DNA of 64,000 nt, taken from the NCBI GenBank assembly GCA_949879795.1, contig CATLBR010000004.1, positions 1 through 64,000 on the forward strand, given 5' to 3'. This DNA is from an uncultured Hungatella sp. (GTDB taxonomy: Bacteria > Bacillota > Clostridia > Lachnospirales > Lachnospiraceae). Under the pieces are notes generated by a model. The model did not search any database, was not told where the DNA came from, and saw nothing but the letters and a program-made list of their open reading frames with translations. Positions 34,016-43,297 of this stretch are shown piece by piece. Made by a program: the position numbers and the translations under genes. The first letter of the stretch is position 1. Each line of letters starts with the position of its first letter.

Positions 34016-35539
34016 ATGAACTATCTCATTGGAATTGACGTAGGGACATCGGGAACCAAGACGGTGCTGTTTGACGAGAGGGGACAGGTGGTCGCGTCGG
34101 CCCTGAAGGAGTACCCTCTGTATCAGCCCCGCAATGGCTGGGCGCAGCAGCGCCCCGAGGACTGGAGAGATGCTGTCCTTGGCACGCTGAAAGAAGTGAT
34201 GGAGCAGTCCAGGGTGCCGGCGGCGGACGTAAAGTCTATCGGCCTCTCAGGCCAGATGCATGGTCTGGTGATGCTGGACGGGCAAGGGGAGGTGATCCGC
34301 CCCTCCATCATCTGGTGTGACCAGAGGACAGGGGAAGAGGTGGAGGACATGCTGCAGGTTATGCCCAGGGAACGGTGGATTCAGATCACCGCCAATCCGC
34401 CTCTCACCGGATGGACGGCCGCCAAGATTCTCTGGGTGAGAAAGCACGAGCCGGAGAATTACGGCAGGTGCCGCCATATTCTTCTGCCCAAGGATTATAT
34501 CCGCTATGTGCTGACAGGCGTGTTTGCCACGGAGGTGTCTGATGCCAGCGGTATGCAGCTTCTGGATGTCCCGGGGAGGTGCTGGTCAGAGGAGGTTCTG
34601 GAGAAGCTGGATATTCCCCGGGAGTGGCTTGGCACGGTTCATGAATCCTGTGAGGTTACAGGGCACCTCCTGCCGGACATTGCCGCCAAGGTGGGGCTGA
34701 CGGCGGAGACAGCAGTGGCAGGAGGCGCCGGGGACAACGCCGCTGCGGCTGTGGGGACCGGAGTTGTGAAAGACGGCAGGGCATTTACCACCATCGGGAC
34801 ATCGGGCGTGGTGTTCGCCCACAGCAGCAAGGTGGTCATCGACCCGGCGGGGAGAGTCCACACCTGCTGCTGCGCGGTTCCGGGGGCCTGGCATATCATG
34901 GGCGTGACCCAGGGGGCCGGGCTGTCCCTGAAATGGATGAAGGACAATTTTTGCCAGGACTACACGGCTGCGGCCCAGGCGGAGGGCCGAGATGTGTATG
35001 AGCTGGTTAACAGGGCAGTGGAGGGAATCCCGGCGGGAAGCGATAGACTGATCTACCTGCCTTACCTGATGGGGGAACGGACGCCCCACCTGGATCCGGA
35101 CTGTCGGGGCGTGTTCTTCGGGCTGTCGGCTGTCCACACCAGGGCCCACCTTCTGAGGGCTGTCATGGAGGGTGTGGCTTTCTCCCTGGCCGACTGCAAT
35201 GACATCCTCCAGGAGATGGGGATTCATGTGGATCAGATGATGGCGTGCGGAGGAGGGGGAAAAAGCCCTGTGTGGAGACAGATGCTGGCGGATTTATACG
35301 GATGCCGGGTCCAGACGGCGGAGCAGACAGAGGGGCCGGCCCTGGGGGCGGCGGTCCTGGCGGGAGTGGGATGCGGGCTCTATGGCAGTGTGGAGAAAGC
35401 CTGCGACGCCCTCGTCTCCCCAGGCTCCGGCTGCAGTCCCGAGGAGGAAGTGGCTGTGGTTTACAGACAGTATCACCGGCTTTACAAGAAACTGTATCGT
35501 TCCCTGAAGGAAGACTACAGGGAACTGGCCAGGCTCTGA
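34016..35539 (+). CDS. xylB: Xylulokinase-type FGGY carbohydrate kinase
   Basis: This cytoplasmic kinase of 507 aa makes D-xylulose 5-phosphate with ATP. The N-terminal motif is YLIGIDVGTSGTKTVLFDE. The substrate region has SGQMHGLVMLDGQGEVIRP, WCDQR and the catalytic Asp in GGAGDNAAAAVGTG. The C-terminal FGGY signature is YLMGERTPHLDP and MEGVAFSLADCNDIL. These are XylB features (QMHG). The ATG at 34016 has GGAGGAAGGAAG upstream. A -10 like TATTATAATG (33943-33952) lies after the previous terminator. No xylA is in the locus, so its ketose must come from another isomerase, perhaps the one two genes downstream. Confidence 0.9.
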   Translation: MNYLIGIDVGTSGTKTVLFDERGQVVASALKEYPLYQPRNGWAQQRPEDWRDAVLGTLKEVMEQSRVPAADVKSIGLSGQMHGLVMLDGQGEVIRPSIIWCDQRTGEEVEDMLQVMPRERWIQITANPPLTGWTAAKILWVRKHEPENYGRCRHILLPKDYIRYVLTGVFATEVSDASGMQLLDVPGRCWSEEVLEKLDIPREWLGTVHESCEVTGHLLPDIAAKVGLTAETAVAGGAGDNAAAAVGTGVVKDGRAFTTIGTSGVVFAHSSKVVIDPAGRVHTCCCAVPGAWHIMGVTQGAGLSLKWMKDNFCQDYTAAAQAEGRDVYELVNRAVEGIPAGSDRLIYLPYLMGERTPHLDPDCRGVFFGLSAVHTRAHLLRAVMEGVAFSLADCNDILQEMGIHVDQMMACGGGGKSPVWRQMLADLYGCRVQTAEQTEGPALGAAVLAGVGCGLYGSVEKACDALVSPGSGCSPEEEVAVVYRQYHRLYKKLYRSLKEDYRELARL

Positions 35540-35567
35540 TAAGGAGGCTGTTGAGAGAGGAGACTAT

Positions 35568-36185
35568 ATGGAAATCAAAAACGTGACAAACCCTGCATTT
35601 AAAAAATATGGGAAAGTGGTGGCAGGATACGACTGTGGACAGCTGCTTGAGGCCATGGGGCGGACCCCGGTTCCCGAGGATGTGGTGTATGTGGCTTCTG
35701 TTGAGGAGCTGGAGGAACTGCCTGTGTGCAAACTCATGGAGCGGAACCTCTACGGCCAGCTGCCTGTCCAGGTGGGGTACTGCAACGGGCATAACAGGAA
35801 GATGAATGCCATGGAATACCACCGCACCTCGGAGATCAATGTGGCTGTTACGGATGTGGTGCTGATGCTGGGAAGCCAGCAGGACGTGGGGGAGGACGGA
35901 ACCTACGACACGGCCCTGGCCGAGGCGTTCCTCATCCCCGCCGGGACGGTGATCGAGGTCTATGCCACCACCCTCCACTATGCGCCCTGCCATGTTGCCC
36001 CGGAGGGGTTCCGGTGTGTGGTCATCCTCCCCAGAGGGACCAACACGGATATGACACCTGTGGAGGAGGCATTTTTTGAAGACAGGCTTTTGTTTGCAAA
36101 AAATAAATGGCTCATCGGCCACAGGGAAGGCGGGCTGCCGGAGAACGCGTTTATCGGGCTGATAGGGAGCAATCCTGAACTGTAG
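35568..36185 (+). CDS. DUF4867 family protein, cupin-like
   Basis: This soluble protein of 205 aa matches the DUF4867 family, typically found beside sugar isomerase/kinase genes. The region HNRKMNAMEYHRTSEINVAV and later ATTLHYAPCHV supply His and Glu residues in a cupin-like pattern that could bind a metal. The family may be a sugar lyase, isomerase or epimerase; no activity is assigned with confidence. GAGGAG precedes the ATG, and the fucose-isomerase-like gene starts 37 bases later. Its place between xylB and the isomerase-like gene argues for a step in pentose handling, for example anomer or aldose conversion. Confidence 0.78.
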   Translation: MEIKNVTNPAFKKYGKVVAGYDCGQLLEAMGRTPVPEDVVYVASVEELEELPVCKLMERNLYGQLPVQVGYCNGHNRKMNAMEYHRTSEINVAVTDVVLMLGSQQDVGEDGTYDTALAEAFLIPAGTVIEVYATTLHYAPCHVAPEGFRCVVILPRGTNTDMTPVEEAFFEDRLLFAKNKWLIGHREGGLPENAFIGLIGSNPEL

Positions 36186-36222
36186 GGATGATAGAAAAAA
36201 TCATTGAGACGGAGGATATGAG

Positions 36223-37701
36223 ATGGAGAATTTACCAGTCGTAAAGGCAGGCATCGTGGCGGTGAGCAGGGACTGTTTCCCGGAGAGCCTGTCTGTAAAC
36301 AGAAGGAAAGCCCTGGTTGAGGCCTACAGGCGGAAGTATGACAAGAATGATATCTACGAATGCCCCGTGTGCATCGTGGAGAGTGAACTTCATATGGTCC
36401 AGGCGCTGGAGGATGTGAAGGCTGCCGGATGCAATGCCCTGGTAGTCTATCTGGGGAACTTCGGCCCCGAGACAGCGGAGACGCTTCTGGCAAAGCATTT
36501 TGACGGCCCGGTGATGTTCATGGCAGCCGCGGAGGAGGATCAGAACAGCCTGGTACAGGGCAGAGGGGACGCCTACTGCGGCATGCTCAACGCCAGCTAC
36601 AATCTGAAGCTCCGGAACGTGAAAGCCTACATACCCGAGTATCCCGTGGGCACGGCGGAAGAATGTGCGGACATGGTTCACGAATTCCTTCCTATAGCCA
36701 GGGCGCTGGTGGGGCTTTCTGGTTTAAAGATCATCAGCTTCGGCCCCAGGCCGCTGAATTTCCTGGCCTGCAACGCCCCTGTCAAGCAGCTGTACAACCT
36801 GGGCGTGGAGATCGAGGAGAATTCGGAACTTGACCTGTTTGAGGCTTTTAAGAAACATGAGGGGGACAGGCGGATTCCGGATGTGGTGAAGGATATGGAG
36901 GCAGAACTGGGCAAAGGCAACTTAAAGCCGGAGATCCTTCCCAGGCTGGCGCAGTACGAACTGACGCTCATGGACTGGATTGAGGAGCACAGAGGATACA
37001 GGAAATACGTGGCTGTGGCCGGGAAGTGCTGGCCGGCGTTCCAGACCCAGTTCGGCTTTGTGCCCTGCTATGTCAACAGCCGCCTGACAGGGAGGGGGAT
37101 CCCCGTGTCCTGCGAGGTGGATATCTACGGCGCGCTCAGCGAGTTTATCGGAACCTGCGTGAGCCAGGACGCGGTGACGCTTCTGGACATCAACAATACG
37201 GTTCCCGGAGATATCTACAGGGAGGACATCAGGGGGAACTTTGCCTATGGCCAGGAGGACACGTTTATGGGATTCCATTGCGGCAATACCTGTTCGAAAA
37301 AGCTGTCCTTCTGCTCCATGAAGTACCAGATGATCATGGCCAGGTCGCTTCCGGAGGAGGTGACACAGGGGACCCTGGAGGGGGATATCCTGCCTGGAGA
37401 CATCACCTTCTTCCGCCTTCAGAGCACGGCAGACTGCAGGCTGAGGGCCTATGTGGCCCAGGGCGAGGTACTGCCGGTGGCCACACGTTCCTTCGGGGGC
37501 ATCGGCATCTTCGCGATCCCCGAGATGGGGAGGTTTTACCGCCATGTGCTGATCGAGAAAAACTTCCCTCACCACGGGGCTGTGGCTTTTGGACACTACG
37601 GGAAACCGCTTTTTGAGGTGTTCAAATACCTGGGGGTGGAGGATATCGGATTTAACCAGCCGAAAGGGATGAGGTATATTTCAGAGAATCCGTTTGCTTA
37701 A
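36223..37701 (+). CDS. L-fucose/L-arabinose isomerase-like protein
   Basis: The protein has 492 aa. It resembles the FucI/AraA-like fold family (aldose-ketose isomerases) and not xylose isomerase XylA. Recognisable stretches are NALVVYLGNFGPETAETLL, ISFGPRPLNFLACNAPVKQL, VAVAGKCWPAFQTQFGFVPC, DINNTVPGDIYREDIRGNF and FMGFHCGNTCSKKLS. GGAGG precedes the ATG. It is the third gene of xylB-DUF4867-isomerase and a strong terminator follows. Because GH31 and XylB in this locus point to xylose, D-xylose is a candidate substrate; L-fucose or L-arabinose are alternatives. Substrate is inferred only. Confidence 0.8.
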   Translation: MENLPVVKAGIVAVSRDCFPESLSVNRRKALVEAYRRKYDKNDIYECPVCIVESELHMVQALEDVKAAGCNALVVYLGNFGPETAETLLAKHFDGPVMFMAAAEEDQNSLVQGRGDAYCGMLNASYNLKLRNVKAYIPEYPVGTAEECADMVHEFLPIARALVGLSGLKIISFGPRPLNFLACNAPVKQLYNLGVEIEENSELDLFEAFKKHEGDRRIPDVVKDMEAELGKGNLKPEILPRLAQYELTLMDWIEEHRGYRKYVAVAGKCWPAFQTQFGFVPCYVNSRLTGRGIPVSCEVDIYGALSEFIGTCVSQDAVTLLDINNTVPGDIYREDIRGNFAYGQEDTFMGFHCGNTCSKKLSFCSMKYQMIMARSLPEEVTQGTLEGDILPGDITFFRLQSTADCRLRAYVAQGEVLPVATRSFGGIGIFAIPEMGRFYRHVLIEKNFPHHGAVAFGHYGKPLFEVFKYLGVEDIGFNQPKGMRYISENPFA

Positions 37702-37720
37702 AGTGATGCTGCAAGTGATA

Positions 37721-37758
37721 AAAACAGCCTGCTTTCATGATGGGAGCAGGCTGTTTTT
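37721..37758. terminator. Rho-independent terminator after the isomerase-like gene
   Basis: An 11-bp stem AAACAGCCTGC / GCAGGCTGTTT (37722-37732, 37746-37756) with a 13-base loop is followed by further T. The A run on the other side could allow it to act in both directions. Confidence 0.9.
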
Positions 37759-37893
37759 ATGCATGGCGGGCCCCGCATCTTACGAAGACAAGAAGGCAAA
37801 AAAGTGCCATCAATCAGATAAGAAAGATACTGGGAACCAGTTGGCGAAAAGACTATACTGTTGACAAAACCAAGCAGTATAAAGGAGGATACC

Positions 37894-39767
37894 ATGAATC
37901 AGAGTATAGAGGACCAGGCGGTCAATGCCATAAGAGTGCTGTCGGCGGACGCGGTGGAGAAGGCAAAGTCCGGCCATCCGGGGCTGCCTCTGGGTGCGGC
38001 AGCCATAGCTTATGAATTGTGGGGCCGTCATATGGACCACAATGCCAAAAATCCCCTGTGGGAGAACAGGGATCGTTTTGTCCTGTCAGGGGGCCACGGG
38101 TCAGTGCTTTTGTACTCTCTGCTCCATCTGTTCGGCTACGGCCTCACAAAGGACGATCTGGCCCATTTCCGTCAGGAGAATTCCCTGACACCCGGGCATC
38201 CGGAATACGGCCACACGCCGGGGGTGGAGGCCACCACGGGTCCCCTGGGGGCCGGGATGGCCATGGCGGTGGGGATGGCTATGGCGCAGGCCCACCTGGC
38301 CGCGGTGTTCAACCGCCCTGATTTCCCTGTGGCAGATCACTATACATATGTTCTGGGCGGCGACGGCTGCATGATGGAGGGCATCTCGTCGGAGGCCTTT
38401 TCCCTGGCTGGAACTCTGGGCTTGGGGAAACTGATCGTCCTCTACGATTCCAACCGGATCTCTATAGAGGGCAGCACGGATATAGCGTTCACCGAACATG
38501 TACAGAAGAGGATGGAGGCTTTCGGATTCCAGACGATCACGGTGGAAGACGGAAATGACAGGGAGGCCATAGGCGCGGCTATTGAGGCGGCAAAGGCAGA
38601 CAGGCAGCATCCGTCATTTATCACGGTGAAGACCAGGATCGGATACGGCTGCCCGGAGAAGGAGGGAAAGGCCAGTGCCCACGGGGAGCCTTTGGGTGAG
38701 GGCAATGTGGTGGCTCTGAAGAGGAACCTGGGGTGGGAGAGTATGGAAGGTTTTTATGTTCCCGACAGGGTCTATGAGCATTACAGGAGCCTGGCCGCCA
38801 GGGGGGAGGAAAAGGAAGAAAAGTGGAACATCATGTTCCGCGAATACCGGAAAGTGTATCCGGAACTGGCAGAACTGTGGGATCGGTATCATGACCGGGA
38901 AGCGGGGAAGAAGGCCTGGGACGACCCGGAGTACTGGGCATTTGACCGGAAGCCAGAGGCCACGAGAAATCTGTCAGGGGTCCTGATCAACCGCCTGAAG
39001 GACATGGTTCCTTCCATGATCGGCGGGGCGGCGGATCTGGCTCCCTCCACCAAGACATACATGAAGGGGGTCGGGGATTTTTCCAGGACAGACTATACCG
39101 GGCGGAATCTGCACTTCGGAGTTCGGGAGCAGGCTATGTCCGCCATCGCCAACGGTCTGGCCCTATGCGGCCTTCGTCCCTTCGTGTCCACATTTTTTGT
39201 GTTCAGCGACTACACGAAGCCGATGGCTAGGCTGTCTGCCCTGATGAAGCTGCCGGTAACTTATGTGTTCACCCATGACAGCATCGGTGTGGGGGAGGAC
39301 GGGCCCACTCACGAGCCTGTAGAGCAGCTGGCCATGCTGAGGGCCATGCCCAATTTCCATGTGTTCCGTCCCGCGGATGCCGTGGAGACAGGGGCGGCCT
39401 GGTATTACGCAATAACCGCCCAGACGGCCCCCACGGCTCTGGTATTGACACGGCAGCCTCTGCCCTGGCCGGAGAGGGGATCGATGTGAGGGTCGTGAGT
39501 ATGCCCTCCATGGACGTGTTTGAGGAGCAGGATGAAGAGTACAGACGCAAGGTGCTGCCTGTGGAAGTCAGAGCCCGGGTGGCGGTGGAGGCCCTGTCTG
39601 ATTTCGGATGGGATCGGTATGTGGGTCTGGACGGAGAGTGTGTGGCCATGAAAAGATTTGGCGCCTCTGCTCCTGCCGAAACTCTGTTCAGGAAGTTTGG
39701 CTTTACGGCACAGCATGTGGCGGATGCCATGAGGGAAACGGTTGAAAAAAACAGGGGGATCCGTTAA
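37894..39767 (+). pseudogene. tkt: Transketolase gene broken by an internal deletion and frameshift
   Basis: The ATG at 37894 has AAAGGAGG upstream; an in-frame TTG at 37861 is not needed. The first 531 codons encode the TPP domain (GDGCMMEGISSEAFS, SNRISIEG), the pyrimidine domain ([34 protein letters not shown]) and reach TALVLTRQ. The frame then runs into a TGA at 39487. The C-terminal domain resumes in another frame ([20 protein letters not shown]) and continues to GFTAQHV...GIR at 39767. About 40-50 residues normally found between LTRQ and the [12 protein letters not shown] segment are missing, at a site with CGGCAG/GGCAGC-type sequence. Full enzymes are about 660 aa. Unless assembly error, it is inactive or makes a truncated protein. 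Confidence 0.82.
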
Positions 39768-39884
39768 AATAGAAATAACAGTTTACAGGGTGGGGGGAAG
39801 AAGGACAAGAAGATGCCCGCCTCCAGGGAGCAGCAAGGAAGGGAAGACAGAAGGACACATCCGCAGGCAGAGGAGGGGCCGGAA

Positions 39885-40724
39885 ATGAATATGGATTTTT
39901 CACATGAATTGATCATGCCCAACGAGGATATTCCCTTCAAGTTATTTCTGTTTGAGGGAAAAGAAGGCAATTACCGCAGGGCCAAGCATTGGCACCGTTC
40001 TGTGGAGATCTTTTTGGTCCAGGAGGGAAAGCTGGAATTCTTTATCAACAATGTCAGGTTTCCGCTGGAGGCTGCAGATTTTGTTATTGTGAACTCCAAT
40101 GAAGTCCATTCGGTCGAATCGCCGGATCCCAACACCACCATTGTAGTTCAGATTCCCCAGTCCTGTTTTAACGGCTATCTGGGAGAAGATGACTATGCGG
40201 TTTTCTCAAAGCAGGAGGAGGAAGAGAACCTGGAACTGGCCCGGCTGATCGTGCAGATTTACAGGGCCTATGAGAAAAAGGAGCGGGCATATGAGTTGAA
40301 AGTGCAAAGTCTGTTCTATGAGCTTCTATACCTTCTGGTTACCCGTTTCATGAAGACGGAGGAGGATCAGGGAACCATCCGCCAGAAGAGGAATCTGGAC
40401 AGGCTTTCTAAGATCACCTCCTACATGAAGAAGCATTATGACCAGGATATTACCCTGGAGAGCGTGGCGGATGTCTTCGGTTTTTCGCCTACCTACCTCT
40501 CCAGGATGTTCAAACGGTACGCAGACGTCAGCTATAAAAATTATCTTCTGGATCTCAGGACGGAATACGGATACCGGGAGATGATGAACACGAACCACAG
40601 CCTCAGCGAGGTGGCCCTGAACAATGGTTTTCCAGACAGCCGGGCATTTGCCAAGGCATTCACGAAACGATACGGCTGTCTCCCCAGCGAGTACAGAAAA
40701 CGGTATTTTAAGATAAATGTATGA
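39885..40724 (+). CDS. AraC-family transcriptional regulator with N-terminal cupin
   Basis: The protein has 279 aa from the ATG at 39885, which has AGGAGGGG upstream; the open frame to 39813 before it has no resemblance to the family. The N-terminal cupin ([32 protein letters not shown]) would bind sugar. The C-terminal double helix-turn-helix has [20 protein letters not shown] and the second helix region YRKRYF. It sits between the broken transketolase and transaldolase and likely controls pentose genes of this locus. The transaldolase start is 13 bases after its stop. Confidence 0.85.
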   Translation: MNMDFSHELIMPNEDIPFKLFLFEGKEGNYRRAKHWHRSVEIFLVQEGKLEFFINNVRFPLEAADFVIVNSNEVHSVESPDPNTTIVVQIPQSCFNGYLGEDDYAVFSKQEEEENLELARLIVQIYRAYEKKERAYELKVQSLFYELLYLLVTRFMKTEEDQGTIRQKRNLDRLSKITSYMKKHYDQDITLESVADVFGFSPTYLSRMFKRYADVSYKNYLLDLRTEYGYREMMNTNHSLSEVALNNGFPDSRAFAKAFTKRYGCLPSEYRKRYFKINV

Positions 40725-40737
40725 AAGGAAGAGGATT

Positions 40738-41391
40738 ATGAGATTTTTTATAGACACAGCCAATGTAGATGAGATCAGGAAAGCCAACGATATGGGAGTG
40801 ATCTGCGGGGTGACCACGAATCCATCCCTAATCGCCAAGGAGGGACGGGACTTTAAAGAGGTCATAAAGGAGATCACCTCCATCGTGGACGGCCCCATCA
40901 GCGGCGAGGTGAAAGCCACCACCGTCATGGCGGAGGGGGTGATCGAAGAGGGCAGGGAGATCGCAGCCATTCACCCCAATATGGTGGTGAAGATTCCCAT
41001 GACCATGGAGGGGCTGAAGGCGGTAAAGGTTTTGTCCAGAGAGGGAGTGAAGACCAACGTGACGCTGGTCTTCAGTGCGGCTCAGGCCCTTTTGGCCGCC
41101 AGGGCGGGCGCCACCTATGTGTCCCCGTTTTTGGGGCGTCTGGATGACATTTCCATGCCAGGCATCGACCTGATCGAGGAGATCACTGAGATTTTCCAGA
41201 TTCATGACATTGAGACAGAAATCATCGCCGCCAGCGTCCGCAATCCCATCCATGTCCTGGACTGTGCCCGGGCGGGGGCGGATATCGCCACGGTTCCCTA
41301 CAAGGTAATCGAGCAGATGACCATGCATCCTCTGACGACAGCGGGGATTGAGAAATTCCAGGCGGATTACCGGGCGGTGTTCGGGGAGTAA
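40738..41391 (+). CDS. Transaldolase / fructose-6-phosphate aldolase family (FSA-type)
   Basis: This cytoplasmic enzyme of 217 aa is the short, ~220-residue TalC/FSA class. The start [20 protein letters not shown] and [16 protein letters not shown] are typical. The Schiff-base lysine is K85 in [13 protein letters not shown]. The rest, [20 protein letters not shown], completes the barrel. The ATG at 40738 has GGAAGAGG upstream. It should act as transaldolase in the non-oxidative pentose phosphate route fed by xylulokinase. Its natural partner, the transketolase, is broken in this locus, so a second transketolase must exist elsewhere if the route works. Confidence 0.92.
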   Translation: MRFFIDTANVDEIRKANDMGVICGVTTNPSLIAKEGRDFKEVIKEITSIVDGPISGEVKATTVMAEGVIEEGREIAAIHPNMVVKIPMTMEGLKAVKVLSREGVKTNVTLVFSAAQALLAARAGATYVSPFLGRLDDISMPGIDLIEEITEIFQIHDIETEIIAASVRNPIHVLDCARAGADIATVPYKVIEQMTMHPLTTAGIEKFQADYRAVFGE

Positions 41392-41511
41392 GCCCGCATG
41401 GGCCTGGAGGCGGACGCGCCGTCACCTATGGAAGTCCGGCGGGCGCATGGGGCAAACCCGAATGCAAACGGAATCTGTGCGGGGCCGAGAAGAGAGAAAG
41501 GAGAGACGGGC

Positions 41512-43056
41512 ATGCTTACCGCGATGATCATTGACGACGAGAAGACTGTCAGGGAAGGGCTTGAGGGACTCATCGACTGGGAGAAGGCGGGGTTTCGTTT
41601 GGGAACCAGTGGGAAGGACGGCAGGGAAGGGCTTGCCAATATCCTCAGGGAGAATCCGGACCTGGTTCTGGTGGACATCAAGATGCCAGGACTTACAGGA
41701 CTTGAGGTGATCAAGGAGGCAAAAAGCCAGGGCTTCTCCGGACATTTTCTCATTCTTACCGGATTTTCGGAGTTTGAATACGCAAGGACGGCTCTCACTA
41801 TGGGGGTGGAAGGGTATCTGTTAAAGCCCATTGATGAGGATGAACTTCTGGAATATGTGGGAAAGATCAAGGAGAAACTGGAGGAGAACCGTTTCCTGGA
41901 GCAATATCACAGCCAGAATGAGGATAAAGCCAGACAGGAACTGCTCAGGCGTGTGGTGCTGGGGGAGGGAGATCCAAAGGAATTGGAGAGGGATGTGGCC
42001 CTGTACCATCTGACACTGGACGGGGATATTTTTTGTATCGCCCTGTGTAGGGAGGAAGACGGGGAGGTGGACAGGGAGAGCAGGAATCTCCATGAAAAGG
42101 TGAGGCTTCTCACCGAGGGGGACAATGCGTGCATCGGAAAGTTTTCCGTAGAGGACGAGACGATTCTTGTGGGCCGCTCCATTGAGTACGGAAGGTGGAA
42201 GGAGCGGCTGGAGAAGCGGAACAGGCGGGTGGAAAACTATTTTGGCAGCGGACTGAAGATCGCCATCGGGAACAATGTAAGGCGGTGGCAGGAGATCTTC
42301 TGTTCCTATGAGAGCGCCAGGTACCTGATGGATCAGGCATTCATCTTTGATCAAGAGGACATCTTGACCATCGACCTTATCTGCGGCCTGGAGGGGAAAC
42401 GGGAGGCTGTCACCATCGACTGGATGGAGATGCTTATTGAGGTGGGGGAAGTGGCGGGGATCCGGAAAGCCATGGAAATGCTGAGGGATTACTGTACCTG
42501 GAATCTTTTGAAAGAGCAGGAGATCAAGCTGATGCTGGTACAGGATATGGTTCAGCTCCAGATGCGTCTGGAACAGAAATATGCCTCTTCGTCTCTGTCC
42601 AGGGAAGCACTGCAAGACATTCTGAAACAGCTGATGGCGGCTGAGGATATGAAAAGTCTTCTGGAATGCTATGAGCATGCCCTCACAGGCTTAAGCGGGG
42701 TCATCGGCACGGCGGGAGGCGGAAACGTTATCCGGAGGGTCTACTATTACATGGAAAAAAATTATGACAAGGATCTGAAACTAGAGGCCATTGCCAGGAA
42801 TTTTAATTACAACAGTGCCTATCTGGGGAAATTGTTCCGCAAGGAGATGGGGGAGAACTTTAACAACGCCCTGGACATGATCCGGATCAACAACGCCAGG
42901 AGGCTTCTGGAGGAGACAGACCTGAAGGTGTATCAGATATCGGAGATGGTAGGGTATGGCAGCATCGATTATTTTTATATGAAATTCAAAAAGTACGTGG
43001 GCATCAGCCCCAAGGAGTACCGGGTAAAAGTTCAGGTGACGGGGAAACCGGAATAA
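41512..43056 (+). CDS. YesN-like response regulator with AraC-type DNA-binding domain
   Basis: The protein has 514 aa. The receiver domain has acidic pair D8-D9, phospho-acceptor D55 (LVLVDIKMPG) and GYLLKPID. A long middle region of ~270 residues follows. The C-terminal AraC double helix-turn-helix has DLKLEAIARNFNYNSAYLGK and SEMVGYGSIDYFYMKFKKYV. The ATG at 41512 has AAAGGAG upstream; the preceding open frame from 41398 is Pro/Arg-rich and unsupported. Its YesM-type kinase partner is probably at 51195-52988, with the two extracellular-protein genes between them. It is the likely activator of the xyloglucan genes. Confidence 0.9.
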   Translation: MLTAMIIDDEKTVREGLEGLIDWEKAGFRLGTSGKDGREGLANILRENPDLVLVDIKMPGLTGLEVIKEAKSQGFSGHFLILTGFSEFEYARTALTMGVEGYLLKPIDEDELLEYVGKIKEKLEENRFLEQYHSQNEDKARQELLRRVVLGEGDPKELERDVALYHLTLDGDIFCIALCREEDGEVDRESRNLHEKVRLLTEGDNACIGKFSVEDETILVGRSIEYGRWKERLEKRNRRVENYFGSGLKIAIGNNVRRWQEIFCSYESARYLMDQAFIFDQEDILTIDLICGLEGKREAVTIDWMEMLIEVGEVAGIRKAMEMLRDYCTWNLLKEQEIKLMLVQDMVQLQMRLEQKYASSSLSREALQDILKQLMAAEDMKSLLECYEHALTGLSGVIGTAGGGNVIRRVYYYMEKNYDKDLKLEAIARNFNYNSAYLGKLFRKEMGENFNNALDMIRINNARRLLEETDLKVYQISEMVGYGSIDYFYMKFKKYVGISPKEYRVKVQVTGKPE

Positions 43057-43117
43057 AGATTGCCGTCTGAACTGTTACAATACCGGAGGAATACGGTTCC
43101 GGAGTAAGTGATTGATC

Positions 43118-43152
43118 GAAAGCCGCGGTCTGGCAGCAGACTGCGGCTTTCT
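43118..43152 (+). terminator. Hairpin terminator after the YesN-like gene
   Basis: A 15-bp stem (43118-43132 with 43137-43151, one mismatch) with a GCAG loop, followed by TCTTG. The T tail is weak. It separates the regulator from the GH5 gene. Confidence 0.65.
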
Positions 43153-43297
43153 CTTGTCCACAGGGTGGAATGAAATACGCCGCTGCCAGATGAACCTCTA
43201 AAAAGTAAGAATTTCACGTCTGATTTTTCGGGTATCAGAAGAAAGAATCCGGATGGTAAAATATTCATATCTTAAAAAAATCTTAAGGGAGGTAGCG

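Noticed and set aside
39813-39884. Longer N terminus for the AraC regulator
   Set aside because: The residues are charged and low in similarity, and AGGAGGGG lies just before the ATG at 39885.
41398-41511. Longer N terminus for the YesN-like regulator
   Set aside because: The receiver domain begins at MLTAMIIDDE. The upstream residues are Pro/Arg-rich and there is a good site before 41512.
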